A stretch of 64,000 nt of DNA from positions 2,294,001 to 2,358,000 of the forward strand of contig NZ_BNEA01000015.1 of assembly GCF_016860525.1 (NCBI RefSeq), read 5' to 3'. This document shows, piece after piece, positions 15,746 through 25,342 of this stretch. The notes below the pieces were generated by a model, which worked only from the letters and a program-made list of their open reading frames with translations, made no database searches and was not told the origin of the DNA. The DNA comes from Streptomyces rubradiris (GTDB lineage: Bacteria > Actinomycetota > Actinomycetes > Streptomycetales > Streptomycetaceae). The first letter of the stretch is position 1; the number at the start of each line of letters is the position of its first letter. The translations under genes were made by a program, and so were the position numbers.

Positions 15746-16354
15746 TCAGCACTCGCCCTCTTCCAAGGACGTGGTGAGCCGGTACCCCTGGTACGTCAGC
15801 GTTCCCTCGCCGCCCGTGATGCCGGGGGGTGTGTAGTCGTCCTTCTTGGAGCGGGTGCGGGTGAGGTGGGTGCAGAAGGCGGTGTCCGTGCCGTCGGCGG
15901 TGATGGTGAAGGATGCCTTCGCGGGCGTGTTGCTCTCGGCCGGGTCCACCGACACCCCGTATCCGGGGGCGTCGCCGCCACCGTACTGGAGGACCTTCTC
16001 CTCGATCAGGGACGCGTAGTCGGGGAAGGCGAGCGGGGTGCCCGCGTCGTCGGCCTGGAAGGTGTAGCCGTTCAGGTCGTCGGCCGTCTGCTCGACCGCG
16101 CTGGTGAGTTCGCCGTCGCTCCAGGAGCCGTCGTCGGAGACGCCGAAGCCCTGGACGGCCAGGTAGACACCGAAGCCCGCCAGGCTCAGGAAGAGGACCC
16201 GGGCGGCGACGAAGGCGGAGTCGGGCAGTTCGGGTGCCGACGGATTGATGTTCGCGCGCCAGGAGCGCACCCGGTCCGTCTTCACGCAGGCCATGGCCAC
16301 CAGCACGGCGGCCAGGACGAGGCCCAGCACGTTCAGCTTGTTCAGCGCGTCCAT
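15746..16354 (-). CDS. Small membrane protein, last gene of the eccB-mycP group
   Basis: This 202-aa protein has two predicted membrane helices (about residues 8-24 and 50-68) followed by an extracytoplasmic domain of about 130 aa with two cysteines near the C-terminus. ATG 16354 overlaps the end of mycP2 by 13 bp, so the gene is co-translated with the T7SS protease and is probably a T7SS accessory protein (inference). I recognise no family. It ends facing the lipoprotein array. Confidence 0.8.
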   Translation of the reverse strand: MDALNKLNVLGLVLAAVLVAMACVKTDRVRSWRANINPSAPELPDSAFVAARVLFLSLAGFGVYLAVQGFGVSDDGSWSDGELTSAVEQTADDLNGYTFQADDAGTPLAFPDYASLIEEKVLQYGGGDAPGYGVSVDPAESNTPAKASFTITADGTDTAFCTHLTRTRSKKDDYTPPGITGGEGTLTYQGYRLTTSLEEGEC

Positions 16355-17643
16355 GAGGTGCCTTCCCTGAGGCCGCGGCGTCTGCGGCGGGCGTCGCGTA
16401 CCGCCACCGCTCCGCCGCTCAGGCCCGCCACCAGGACCGCCACGGCCACGGCGACGTAGGTCGCGATGCGGGCCGTGCGTTCGCGTGGGGTCTCGCCGAG
16501 GGTGAGCTTGGCGGGAGTGGGTGCCTCCGCGTGGGTGAGGCCCGCGTCGGGGTGCGGGGACTCTATCGGGTGGTCGTCCTCGGTGAGGGCGCGCACCGGG
16601 TCCACCACACCCCAGCCGACCAGGGGATCGTGGCCGGCGATGGAGCGTTCGGCGGTCTGCTCGATCTGCGCCACGATCTGCCGGGGTGTCCAGTCCTTGT
16701 GCTTGGCCTTGATCAGCGCGGCCACGCCGGCCACGTAGGGCGCGGAGAAGCTCGTACCGTTGTCCGGGCAGTGGCCGCCCTTCGGGACGGTGGAGATCAT
16801 GTCGACGCCCGGGGCCGCCACGCCGACGAAGTCGCCGGACTGGGAGAAGGCCGCGCGTTCGTTGTTGCGGTCAGAGGCCGCCACCGCGAGGACTCCCGGG
16901 TACGACGCCGGGTACGTCTTCTTCCGGTTGCCGCCCAGGCCGTCGTTGCCCGCCGAGGCGACCACGACGATGCCGGCCCCCAGGGCCTCGTTCACCGAGC
17001 GCTGGAGGTCGGGGTCCGGGGAGGCGGCGTTGGCCGTGTCCTGGGAGATGTTGATGACGTCGGCCTTGACCCGGATCGCGTGCCGGATCGCCTGGGCGAG
17101 GGTGGCGGCCGTGCCGTTGCCGTCCGCGTCGTTCTGCTTGATCGGGATGATGGTGGCCTCGGGGGCGAGGCCGACGAAGCCCGTGCCCTTCATGGGGCGG
17201 GCCGCGATGATGCCCGCCACCCGCGTGCCGTGCCCGACGGTGTCGGTGGTGCCCTTGTTGTTGCCGCGGTCGATGGGCTGGCCCTTCTTGTCCTTGGTGG
17301 GCAGGAAGTTGGCGCCCCGGGAGGCGTCGACGGCGTGGGCGAGCTGGGGGTTGGCCGTGTCCACGCCGGTGTCGATGACGGCGACCCTGACGTTCTCGCC
17401 CTTGGACTGGGTCCACAGCTCGTCCAGGTTGACGCGTTGCAGGGCCCACGGCGTGCCGGCGTACTTGTGGTTGGTCTTGTCGAACGTGCACTGGTCGGAG
17501 GCGGAGTCCGCCGTGGCCGCGGGCGCCGTCAGGAGGGTGGCGGCCACCGCCGCGGTCGCCGCCACGAGGGTCGTACGAGACAGGGGCGCACGAGACAGAG
17601 TCGTACGGGTCGGGGTCGTACGGGTGCGGAACGCAGACGTCAT
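16342..17643 (-). CDS. mycP: Type VII secretion-associated subtilisin-like protease, mycosin (second copy)
   Basis: This 433-aa S8 protease has a signal peptide (residues 1 to about 46), catalytic Asp in VAVIDTGVD, His in GHGTRVAGI and Ser in NGTSFSAPYVAG. A C-terminal membrane helix (TYVAVAVAVLVAGLSGG) and an Arg-rich tail follow. It is 11 bp downstream of eccB with its own GAGGGG ribosome binding site, so this copy belongs to the core machine operon. It is clearly diverged from the mycosin at 5918, for example in the residues after the catalytic Ser, so the two are paralogues that may differ in substrate. A longer open frame continuing upstream through eccB is an artefact of high GC. Confidence 0.95.
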   Translation of the reverse strand: MTSAFRTRTTPTRTTLSRAPLSRTTLVAATAAVAATLLTAPAATADSASDQCTFDKTNHKYAGTPWALQRVNLDELWTQSKGENVRVAVIDTGVDTANPQLAHAVDASRGANFLPTKDKKGQPIDRGNNKGTTDTVGHGTRVAGIIAARPMKGTGFVGLAPEATIIPIKQNDADGNGTAATLAQAIRHAIRVKADVINISQDTANAASPDPDLQRSVNEALGAGIVVVASAGNDGLGGNRKKTYPASYPGVLAVAASDRNNERAAFSQSGDFVGVAAPGVDMISTVPKGGHCPDNGTSFSAPYVAGVAALIKAKHKDWTPRQIVAQIEQTAERSIAGHDPLVGWGVVDPVRALTEDDHPIESPHPDAGLTHAEAPTPAKLTLGETPRERTARIATYVAVAVAVLVAGLSGGAVAVRDARRRRRGLREGTSWTR

Positions 17644-17654
17644 CGGCGTACCCC

Positions 17655-19184
17655 TCAGGAGCCCTGCGGCTGGCGGGCGGCCGCGGTCGACAGGCGGGGG
17701 CCGGTCGGCAGGAACTTGGACCAGGGGGCGGGGATGGGCGCGGGGTTCACGTCGGCGTAGCCGAGGCGGGTCTGCGCGAGCTTGGCCTCCTGCTGGAGCT
17801 GCTTGCGCTGCTTGTCGGTGACGCCGATGCCCTTGTCCTCGCCGGCGCTGTCGTCGTTGGACTGGAGCGCGTAGCGCAGACCGGTGTCGGTGACCAGGAA
17901 GACCGGGCCGGCCTTGGTCTCCCGGCCCTGGAACTGGCGGTAGAGCTGGCCGGAGCCGGCGGTGACGTAGGCGCTGGAGGAGCCGGTGGGCAGCACCGCG
18001 GGGAAGTCGGTGCCGGCCCAGGTGCTCAGGGTGGTGGCGCCGTTGTCGGGGTCGACGTGGTTGAGGATGTTGCAGACGGTGTTGCGGCTGCCGTCGGCCG
18101 TGGCCGGGTTGTTGACGGCGCTGGGCTTCTCGGTGGGCCAGGTGTGCTCGGCGGCGAACGGCTCGCCCCGGGTGATGGCGCCCGCGCTGACCTCCTGGGC
18201 GTGCCCGGCCTGGCCGAGCTTCACCAGGTCCGTGCTGGCCAGCAGGAGCTGGGCGACGAAGTCGGAGACGGGCGCGACCCGGCCGGGCAGGACCACGAAG
18301 TACTGCTCCTGGCCGTTGACCGGGGCCCGCAGCACCATGCCGACGCGGTTGGCCCCGGGGTCCAGCTGGCCGGGGGCGTTCGCGGCGGCGCCGGGCACCC
18401 CGGTGACCGACGGGAAGCTGATCGGGTCGCCCGGGTGCAGGGTGTCGATCCACTCCTTGGTCACCCGCTGCGGGGTGCGGTCGGCGCCCACGATGGTCTG
18501 GAGCAGCAGGCTGTCGCCGGCATCCACGGGGTAGGCCCGGCCGCGCGCGTCGATCACGTACTGCTTCTTGTCCGGGGTGGCGACGTAGAGGAGTTCGCCG
18601 CCGCGCAGCTTCTGCCGGCTGCCCCGGAGCTTGTCCCGGTCCCGTTCGGCCAGGACGAACGCGGCCTTCTGCACGGAGCCGCCGCTGCCGCTCGGACGCT
18701 CGCACACGGCCCATTCCTTGGCCGCGCCGGCCTCCTTGCCGGAGGGCAGCCGGTCGGGAGCGTAGGGGATGCCGATGGTGACGCCGTGCGGGATCTTGCC
18801 GTTGTCGAGGACCGACTCGTCGACGGTGACCACGTCCACGTCGCTCTGGGTGTCGAGGACGAGCTTGGCCGACGCCATGTTGAGGACCGGGTGGAGCTGG
18901 ACCTTGTCCTCGGTCTTCAGCACGACGTACCGGGTCGTGGACTTGCTGGCGATGATCACCTTCTGTCCGGGGGCGTCCCAGCCCTGCGGGGCCGTCGGCT
19001 TGAACATCCCCCAGGCACCGAAGGCCGCGAGCACGACGACGCCGACGATCGCGCCGGGCAGGATGGCACGCAGCGGCCGGGGCGCTCCCTCGTCGGAGGC
19101 ATCCGGTGACGACTGCACGAACGACGCGAGCATGCGGCGCTTCGCGAAGGTGTAGGCGTTGAGTTGGTCCCGCCGAGATGCCAT
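17655..19184 (-). CDS. eccB: Type VII secretion core component EccB
   Basis: This 509-aa protein is the periplasm-facing core component of the ESX membrane complex. It begins MASRRDQLNAYTFAKRRM, the typical N-terminal cytoplasmic segment, followed by one membrane helix (about residues 40-60, AILPGAIVGVVVLAAFGAWG) and a large extracytoplasmic domain with the repeats expected of EccB. A GTG at 19211 would add nine residues. ATG 19184 is preferred because it matches the family N-terminus. It is the first gene of the minus-strand group eccB-mycP2-small membrane protein and diverges from eccE. Confidence 0.95.
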   Translation of the reverse strand: MASRRDQLNAYTFAKRRMLASFVQSSPDASDEGAPRPLRAILPGAIVGVVVLAAFGAWGMFKPTAPQGWDAPGQKVIIASKSTTRYVVLKTEDKVQLHPVLNMASAKLVLDTQSDVDVVTVDESVLDNGKIPHGVTIGIPYAPDRLPSGKEAGAAKEWAVCERPSGSGGSVQKAAFVLAERDRDKLRGSRQKLRGGELLYVATPDKKQYVIDARGRAYPVDAGDSLLLQTIVGADRTPQRVTKEWIDTLHPGDPISFPSVTGVPGAAANAPGQLDPGANRVGMVLRAPVNGQEQYFVVLPGRVAPVSDFVAQLLLASTDLVKLGQAGHAQEVSAGAITRGEPFAAEHTWPTEKPSAVNNPATADGSRNTVCNILNHVDPDNGATTLSTWAGTDFPAVLPTGSSSAYVTAGSGQLYRQFQGRETKAGPVFLVTDTGLRYALQSNDDSAGEDKGIGVTDKQRKQLQQEAKLAQTRLGYADVNPAPIPAPWSKFLPTGPRLSTAAARQPQGS

Positions 19185-19381
19185 CTGTGCCTGTTTCTCC
19201 CCGTGACTCACGCGGAGCGCGCCCGGGGACCACGCTCCCCCGCCCTCCGTTGTCGGACCCGGCCCCTACTATGCCTGGTACGGAGCGGGTCTCGTGGAGC
19301 GGGTAGGGTACCTGGGCCCTCAAGGGCCTTGTTCAGTGGCCTGGTTCCAGCGAGTTGTGAGCAAATCGGGGGGATGCAGTG

Positions 19382-20719
19382 ATGGCTTCCGGAACGCGGA
19401 CGCGAGCGCGCGGCCGGTCGGCGGCACGAGGCCGTGCGGCCGGGTCCGGGTCCGCGCCGCGGGCCGCGTCCGCCCGGCGCGGCGCGGACCGCCGGCAGGT
19501 CACGCCCGGGCTCAGGCAACGGCCGGGCCAGGCCGGGTCGTTCCGTTTGCAACGGCTTGTGCTGGTGGAGCTGGCGGCGGCCGTGCTGCTCGTCGGCTGG
19601 GCCGTCGGCATGGCAGCCCTGGTGCCGGCGGCAGTGGTCGCACTGGTGCTGCTCCTGCTGGCCTTCGTGCGGCGGCGGGGCCGGTCCCTGCCGGAGTGGC
19701 TCGCCACCGCGCGGGAGCTGCGGGCACGGCAGAAGCGGGCCGCGAACACCCCGATACCGCCGGGCACCGAGCCCGGACTGGTTCCGGCGGTGGAGTGCGA
19801 GCCGGCCCTGCGCACGTACTCGTACAACGCGCGCGACCGCCGGCCGGTCGGTGTCGTCGGGGACGGCACGTTCGTCACGGCCGTGCTCCAGGTGGAGGCC
19901 GACGCGACCGCGCTGCGCGCCGAGCGGAGCCGTCAGCCGCTGCCGCTGGGCCTGGTGCGGGGCGCGCTGGAGGTGGACGGCATCCGCCTGGAGTCCGCGC
20001 AGATCGTGCTGCACACGCAGCCGGCGCCCGCGCTGCACCTGCCCCAGCAGTCGGTGGCCGTCGCCAACTACATCCCGTTGCAGGAGCAGACCGGCGCCCC
20101 GGCCGTGCGCATCACCTGGATCGCGCTGAAGCTGGATCCCGAGCTGTGCGCGGAGGCCGTGGCCGCGCGCGGCGGCGGGCTGGAGGGCGCGCAGAAGTGC
20201 GTCGTACGGGCCGCCGACCACCTGGCGAGCCGGCTCACCGGCGCCGGGTTCCGCGCCCGGGTGCTGGACGAGGAGGAGCTGGTCGCCGCCCTCGCCACCT
20301 CCGCCTGCGCCAATCCGCTGGTCACCGCGGAGGCGGGGCGCAGCGAGACCCGGGAGCGGCGCACGGAGGAGTCGGGGCGCAGCTGGCGTTGTGACAACCG
20401 GCGGCACACCACGTACTGGGTGCGGCGCTGGCCCCCGCTGGGCGGCGGCCCGGCCGAGTCCCTGCCCCAGTTCGTCGCCCGGGTCACGGCGGTACCGGCC
20501 CTGGCGACCACCTTCAGCCTGACGCTCGCGCCCGGGGAGCGGCAGGAAGTGTCGCTGTGCGGGCACCTGCGGGTGACCGGGCGCAGTGACGACGAACTCG
20601 TGGCGGCGCGGCGCGCGCTGGAGGCCGCCGCCCGGCAGTCCGGGGCGGGCCTGGCCCGGCTCGACCGCGAGCAGCTGCCCGGCATGCTGGCCACTCTGCC
20701 CCTCGGAGGTGCGCGGTGA
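19382..20719 (+). CDS. eccE: Type VII secretion protein EccE
   Basis: This 445-aa protein of the ESX core complex opens with an Arg-rich, disordered cytoplasmic tail of about 55 residues, then two adjacent membrane helices (LVLVELAAAVLLVGWAVG and LVPAAVVALVLLLLAF), and a C-terminal cytoplasmic domain of about 330 residues, the standard EccE layout. The start ATG follows a GGGGGG ribosome binding site, and GTG 19379 is one codon upstream. Its end overlaps the next gene by 4 nt (GTGA). It is divergent from eccB with a 197-bp gap between the chosen starts. Confidence 0.9.
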   Translation: MASGTRTRARGRSAARGRAAGSGSAPRAASARRGADRRQVTPGLRQRPGQAGSFRLQRLVLVELAAAVLLVGWAVGMAALVPAAVVALVLLLLAFVRRRGRSLPEWLATARELRARQKRAANTPIPPGTEPGLVPAVECEPALRTYSYNARDRRPVGVVGDGTFVTAVLQVEADATALRAERSRQPLPLGLVRGALEVDGIRLESAQIVLHTQPAPALHLPQQSVAVANYIPLQEQTGAPAVRITWIALKLDPELCAEAVAARGGGLEGAQKCVVRAADHLASRLTGAGFRARVLDEEELVAALATSACANPLVTAEAGRSETRERRTEESGRSWRCDNRRHTTYWVRRWPPLGGGPAESLPQFVARVTAVPALATTFSLTLAPGERQEVSLCGHLRVTGRSDDELVAARRALEAAARQSGAGLARLDREQLPGMLATLPLGGAR

Positions 20720-21504
20720 CGACGGTTCCGACGACTTCCCCGGCGGCGGGCCGGGCGGCGCCCGGCGCCCCGGAGCCGTCCGGGCTGCGGCGGACGGTGG
20801 ACCGGCTGCGGCACGGGCTGGGCCTGATCGGGCCCCGGCACGGCCGGCACGGACTGCCCGCGCAGCACCTGGACGCGCTCGCCCTGCCCATCGGGGACGA
20901 CGGGGTGGTGGCCGGGGTCGACGCCGAGGGACAGCCCGCCGTGCTGGGCATCAACCGGCCCACGCCCTACGACGTCGTCCTGATCGGCGGCCTGTGGACC
21001 GCGCAGGTGCTGGCGCTGCGCTCGGCCGCCACCGGTGCCCGGGTCGCCGTGGAGACCGGCCGGCCGCAGGCCTGGATGCAGATGGTGCACGCGATGGGCG
21101 GCGGACAGAACGGCCTGTCCGTGTACGACGTCGGACGGGTGCCGCCGCAGGGCGCCTCCGCCGGTACGCCGGTGCTGGTGGTGCGGGACTGCGGCATGCG
21201 GCCCCCGCGCGGCCGCGTCGTCTCCGGTCCCTGGCAGTCGGTGCTGACGCTGCTGCCGTACCTCAGCCCGGTCGCGCCCCGGCTGCTGCGGCAGGCGCGG
21301 CTCGCCGGCATCCAGCGGGTCTCGCCGGACGAGGCGGCCGAACTCGGGCGCACCATGGGGCTGTCGCGGACCGAGGTGGAGTCGCTGCCCGCGCTGCCCG
21401 ACGGCGTCACCCTGTGGTGCACCGACCGTGACCGGCAGTACGTGCTGACGCAACCCACGGACGCCGAGATCGGATTGTTGGGCACACCGCGCCGGATGGA
21501 CTGA
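20716..21504 (+). CDS. T7SS-linked cytoplasmic protein coupled to EccE, function unknown
   Basis: This 262-aa protein has no signal peptide or clear membrane helix. An alpha/beta core is suggested by segments such as YDVVLIGGLWTAQVLALRSA and TPVLVVRDCG. Its start overlaps eccE by 4 nt, so it is translated with it and probably works at the inner face of the secretion complex (inference). I do not recognise a named family. Confidence 0.85.
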   Translation: MTTVPTTSPAAGRAAPGAPEPSGLRRTVDRLRHGLGLIGPRHGRHGLPAQHLDALALPIGDDGVVAGVDAEGQPAVLGINRPTPYDVVLIGGLWTAQVLALRSAATGARVAVETGRPQAWMQMVHAMGGGQNGLSVYDVGRVPPQGASAGTPVLVVRDCGMRPPRGRVVSGPWQSVLTLLPYLSPVAPRLLRQARLAGIQRVSPDEAAELGRTMGLSRTEVESLPALPDGVTLWCTDRDRQYVLTQPTDAEIGLLGTPRRMD

Positions 21505-21827
21505 ACTGCCCTTGCGTGTCCCTTTTATTCGGGTGCCCTGATGGTCCGGGGGTGGACCGGTGGGACGGTTGAGGCGTCGTTGAGGCGTCTCAAGGCGGGC
21601 GCCGGCCTGCCGGGCGGGGGCGGACAGGCGGGCGGGCCTGCCGAGGTGTGGTGTCCGGTGATTAGGCTGGGAGCGGGCGCGATGGCAGGACCCGTGGGCC
21701 GGGCGTCGGTGTCCCGGGGGGAGGTCCGGTGAGTCGGACCGCCTCGAACGACTACGGACGACTCGGTACGACACGACATGGTCGCCCCGGCACGGCATGA
21801 GGGTGCTCGACCACACCAGGAGGAATT
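21505..21827 (+). promoter_or_regulatory. Intergenic region upstream of the EspI-like ATPase
   Basis: No gene is credible here. A TAGGCT at 21663-21668 fits a Streptomyces -10 box, without a clear -35. The strong AGGAGG at 21818-21823 serves GTG 21828. A short open frame at 21541-21732 lacks a ribosome binding site and has the composition of non-coding DNA. Confidence 0.35.
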
Positions 21828-24800
21828 GTGAGCAGCGATCGGGACGGGATGCGCGGGGGCTGGGACACACCCGGCGATGACCAGCCCGACGCGGAGGCCG
21901 TCGAGACCACCGGCGAGTTCACCATCGACTACGCTCCCCCCGCCTGGTACACGCAGAACGCCTCGGGTACGTCGGGAGGCGCGAGCGGTTTCACCGGTTC
22001 CGCGGATCAGGGCGCTCCGGCCGGTTCGGCGGTGCCGTCGTTCCCGACGAGCCCGCCGACCCAGGCCCCGGCTCCCGCCCCGGCCCCTGGTGCCACGCCG
22101 CCTGCCGTCCAGCCGACGGGCACGCCCGCGCAGGGCACTCCGTTCGCGCCGCCGCCGGGGGCTCCGTTCACCCCGCCGTCGGGCACTCCGTTCGCCCCGC
22201 CGGAGGGCACCGCGTATCCGCCGCCGTCCGCTCCCGCGCAGGGGTCTTCGGGCCCGCCTCCGCAGGGTGCGCCGTACGCCCCTGAGGGTGCGCCGTACGC
22301 CCCGCCCGCGCCGCCGGCCGGCGGCCCGGTTCCGATGCCGCGGCTGCCCGAGGGCTTCGAACCGCAGCAGCCTCAGCAGCCGCAGCCGGCCGGGCAGGAG
22401 GTGCCGGGCGCTCCCGCCGGGGTCCCGGCGGAGACGGACAACGGGGACCTGGAGAGCGGGGCGACCATGCGGTTCTCCGCCGTCGCCCTGAAGCGCGAGA
22501 TGGCCGAGTTCGCCGAGCGCGTGGCGGCCGAGACCAAGCCGGCCGAGGGCACCGACGGTTCGGCCGAGGAAGCCGGTGCCGGGGGTTCCGGCGATTCCGG
22601 GGATTCCGCCGATTCCAGGGCTTCCGGGGCTTCCGGGGCTTCCGGGGATCGGAAGGACGGCGAGGGCGCGGTGGCCGAGGCCGCCGGCTCGGAGACCGCC
22701 GCATCGGTCTCCGGTGTGCCGGATTCCGGTGCCTCGGGTGACTCTCCGTCCGAGGAAGGCAAGGCCGGTCAGGAGGACGCGGGGTCCGCCGCCGCTGACG
22801 GTTCCGTGGCGGCGGAGGGCACGGACGACAAGGCTGCCGAGGTGACCGCCCAGGAGGGGAGCGCCGAGGAGGGCGCCGCCGACTCCGCGCGGACCGACGC
22901 CTCGGCGCCCTCGGACGCCGTACCGGCGGACGGTACGGCCCAGCAGAGCGCTCCGGAGGACGGCGCACCGCAGGACAGCGCCCCGGGCGACGGCACCCCG
23001 GACGGCAGCACCGCGAGTGACGGCACTGTGAGTGACGGCACCGCGAGCAATGGTGCCCCGGGCGCCGATGCCGCGGCCGTGGCCGTCGACGCCTCGGGCG
23101 ACGCCGCCCAGCAGCCCACGGACGCCCAGCCGCTCGCCGCTCCCCAGCCCGGCGGCTACGGCTTCCCCCAGCCCCCGGCGCCCCAGCAGCCCGGCGTGCC
23201 CCAGCCCGGGGGCTACGGCTTCCCGCCGCCCCCGGCGACTCCGCAGCCCGGCGCTCCCCAGCCCGCGCCCGGTGCCCCGTACGCCGCCGCGCCGCCCGCT
23301 CCCCCGGCTCCGCAGGGGGCCCAGCCCGGCTGGGCGCCGCCGCCCGGGCCGCAGCACGGGGTGCCTCCGCTGCCGCCCGCGTACCAGCCCGCCGCTCCCG
23401 CGCCCGCCGCCCAGTGGCCGCAGCAGCCCGGGCCGATGCCGGGTCAGCAGCCACAGCCACAGCCGGTGGACGGCCAGGGCCAGGGCCAGGCCGGCGCTCC
23501 CGGTGCGCAACCGCCGTTCCAGCCGCAGGCCCCGCAGCCCGCGCCCGCCGCGTGGCAGCAGCCGAACAACCCGGGCCACCCCAACAACCCGGGTCAGCCG
23601 AACAACCCCGGCCAGCCGAACCAGCCCACCGTGCCGGCGGCCGGTCCGCAGCCGGTCCCCAACGGTCCCATGCCGCCCGGCGGTTACGGCTTCCCACCGC
23701 CCGGTGCATCCAACTCCCCGGCGCAGCCCGGTGGTTACGGCTTCCCCCAGCCGCCGGCACCCCAGCCGAACCCCGGCGGCCCGACCCCGCCGAACCCCAA
23801 CGGTCCCACCCCGCCCGGCGGCTACGGCTTCCCGCCGCCCGGCGCGCCCAACCCCCCGGCGCAGCCCGGTGGTTACGGCTTCCCCCAGCCGCCGCAGGGT
23901 CCGGAGTCCGGCGTGCCGCAGGCTCCGGCCGATCCGCGTTCCGGTGCGGCCTGGCCGCAGCCCGTGCGGCACGACCAGCGGCAGCCGACCAACCCCGGTG
24001 CCGCGCCGCTCGGTTACACCGCCGCCGTGGAGCTGTCCTCGGACCGGCTGCTCAACAACAAGAAGCAGAAGGCGAAGAGCGGCCGGCCCGCCGCGGCCGG
24101 CGGCCGGTTCAAGCTGGGCGGGAAGAAGGAGGAGGCCGAGCGGCAGCGGAAGCTGGAACTGATCCGTACGCCGGTGCTGTCCTGCTACCGGATCGCGGTG
24201 ATCAGCCTCAAGGGCGGCGTGGGCAAGACGACCACGACGACCGCGCTCGGCTCCACCCTGGCCACGGAGCGGCAGGACAAGATCCTTGCCATCGACGCCA
24301 ACCCGGACGCGGGCACGCTCGGGCGCCGGGTGCGCCGGGAGACCGGGGCCACCATCCGTGACCTCGTGCAGGCCATCCCGTACCTGAACTCGTACATGGA
24401 CATCCGGCGGTTCACCTCCCAGGCGCCTTCCGGCCTGGAGATCATCGCCAACGACGTGGACCCGGCCGTCTCGACCACGTTCAACGACGAGGACTACCGG
24501 CGGGCGATCGACGTCCTCGGCCGGCAGTACCCGGTCATCCTGACCGACTCGGGCACCGGTCTGCTGTACAGCGCGATGCGCGGGGTGCTGGACCTCGCCG
24601 ACCAGCTGATCATCATCTCCACACCCTCGGTGGACGGCGCGAGCAGTGCCAGTACGACGCTGGACTGGCTGTCCGCGCACGGGTACTCCGACCTGGTCTC
24701 CCGGTCCCTCACCGTGATCTCCGGGGTCCGCGAGACCGGCAAGATGATCAAGGTCGAGGACATCGTGGCGCACTTCGAGACCCGTACGCGCGGGGTCGTC

Positions 24801-25259
24801 GTCGTCCCCTTCGACGAGCACCTGGCCGCCGGCGCCGAGGTCGACCTGGACATGATGCGGCCGAAGACCCGCGAGGCGTACTTCAACCTGGCCGCGATGG
24901 TCGCCGAGGACTTCACCCGGCACCAGCAGGCGCACGGGCTGTGGACGAGCGACGGCAACCCGCCGCCGGTGGCCGCCCCGCCGATGCCGGGCCAGGCCGT
25001 GCCGGGCCAGCAGCCGTACGGCGCGGGCCAGCCGTATCCCCAGGCACCTGGCCAGCCGTACCCGCAGGCGCCCGGCCAGCCGTACGCCCCAACGCAGCAG
25101 CCGTACCCGCCGCAGCAGGGCCAGCCCCAGCCGTACCCGGGCCAGCCCCAGCCGGGCGGCTACCCGCAGCCCGGACAGCCGCAGCCGCAGGCCCAGCCGT
25201 ACCCGGGTCAGGCCCAGGGCCAGGGCCAGCAGCCGCCGCAGGCTCCGCCCCAGCAGTAG
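21828..25259 (+). CDS. EspI-like MinD/ParA ATPase with a very long disordered Pro/Ala/Gln-rich N-terminus
   Basis: This 1143-aa protein has a MinD/ParA-type ATPase domain at about residues 785-1030, with deviant Walker A KGGVGKTT (Lys795) and [12 protein letters not shown]. The first 750 or so residues are low complexity: a Pro/Ala segment, an acidic Ser/Ala/Asp segment, then a Pro/Gln segment with six copies of GGYGFP. The C-terminal 100 residues are again Gln/Pro-rich (GQPYPQAP repeats). The layout matches EspI of ESX-1 loci, an ATPase with a Pro-rich N-terminus linked to control of T7SS activity, although this N-terminus is much longer. It is the last plus-strand T7SS gene and ends at a strong bidirectional terminator. 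Confidence 0.9.
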   Translation: MSSDRDGMRGGWDTPGDDQPDAEAVETTGEFTIDYAPPAWYTQNASGTSGGASGFTGSADQGAPAGSAVPSFPTSPPTQAPAPAPAPGATPPAVQPTGTPAQGTPFAPPPGAPFTPPSGTPFAPPEGTAYPPPSAPAQGSSGPPPQGAPYAPEGAPYAPPAPPAGGPVPMPRLPEGFEPQQPQQPQPAGQEVPGAPAGVPAETDNGDLESGATMRFSAVALKREMAEFAERVAAETKPAEGTDGSAEEAGAGGSGDSGDSADSRASGASGASGDRKDGEGAVAEAAGSETAASVSGVPDSGASGDSPSEEGKAGQEDAGSAAADGSVAAEGTDDKAAEVTAQEGSAEEGAADSARTDASAPSDAVPADGTAQQSAPEDGAPQDSAPGDGTPDGSTASDGTVSDGTASNGAPGADAAAVAVDASGDAAQQPTDAQPLAAPQPGGYGFPQPPAPQQPGVPQPGGYGFPPPPATPQPGAPQPAPGAPYAAAPPAPPAPQGAQPGWAPPPGPQHGVPPLPPAYQPAAPAPAAQWPQQPGPMPGQQPQPQPVDGQGQGQAGAPGAQPPFQPQAPQPAPAAWQQPNNPGHPNNPGQPNNPGQPNQPTVPAAGPQPVPNGPMPPGGYGFPPPGASNSPAQPGGYGFPQPPAPQPNPGGPTPPNPNGPTPPGGYGFPPPGAPNPPAQPGGYGFPQPPQGPESGVPQAPADPRSGAAWPQPVRHDQRQPTNPGAAPLGYTAAVELSSDRLLNNKKQKAKSGRPAAAGGRFKLGGKKEEAERQRKLELIRTPVLSCYRIAVISLKGGVGKTTTTTALGSTLATERQDKILAIDANPDAGTLGRRVRRETGATIRDLVQAIPYLNSYMDIRRFTSQAPSGLEIIANDVDPAVSTTFNDEDYRRAIDVLGRQYPVILTDSGTGLLYSAMRGVLDLADQLIIISTPSVDGASSASTTLDWLSAHGYSDLVSRSLTVISGVRETGKMIKVEDIVAHFETRTRGVVVVPFDEHLAAGAEVDLDMMRPKTREAYFNLAAMVAEDFTRHQQAHGLWTSDGNPPPVAAPPMPGQAVPGQQPYGAGQPYPQAPGQPYPQAPGQPYAPTQQPYPPQQGQPQPYPGQPQPGGYPQPGQPQPQAQPYPGQAQGQGQQPPQAPPQQ

Positions 25260-25274
25260 CGGGCAGGACAGACG

Positions 25275-25311
25275 AAAGGGCGGCCGGTGCGCATCGCACC
25301 GGCCGCCCTTT
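25275..25311. terminator. Strong bidirectional terminator
   Basis: A perfect 17-bp stem (AAAGGGCGGCCGGTGCG and its complement) with a 3-nt loop lies between the convergent EspI-like gene and ribF. A- and T-tracts flank it on both strands. It marks the end of the T7SS locus. Confidence 0.9.
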
Positions 25312-25342
25312 CGCTTCGTAAAACCGACAAGGACCCCTCCGG

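Noticed and set aside
16342..19323. One continuous minus-strand frame suggesting a fusion of mycosin with upstream sequence
   Set aside because: The part before 17643 overlaps eccB in another frame. The mycosin has its own ribosome binding site and signal peptide at 17643.
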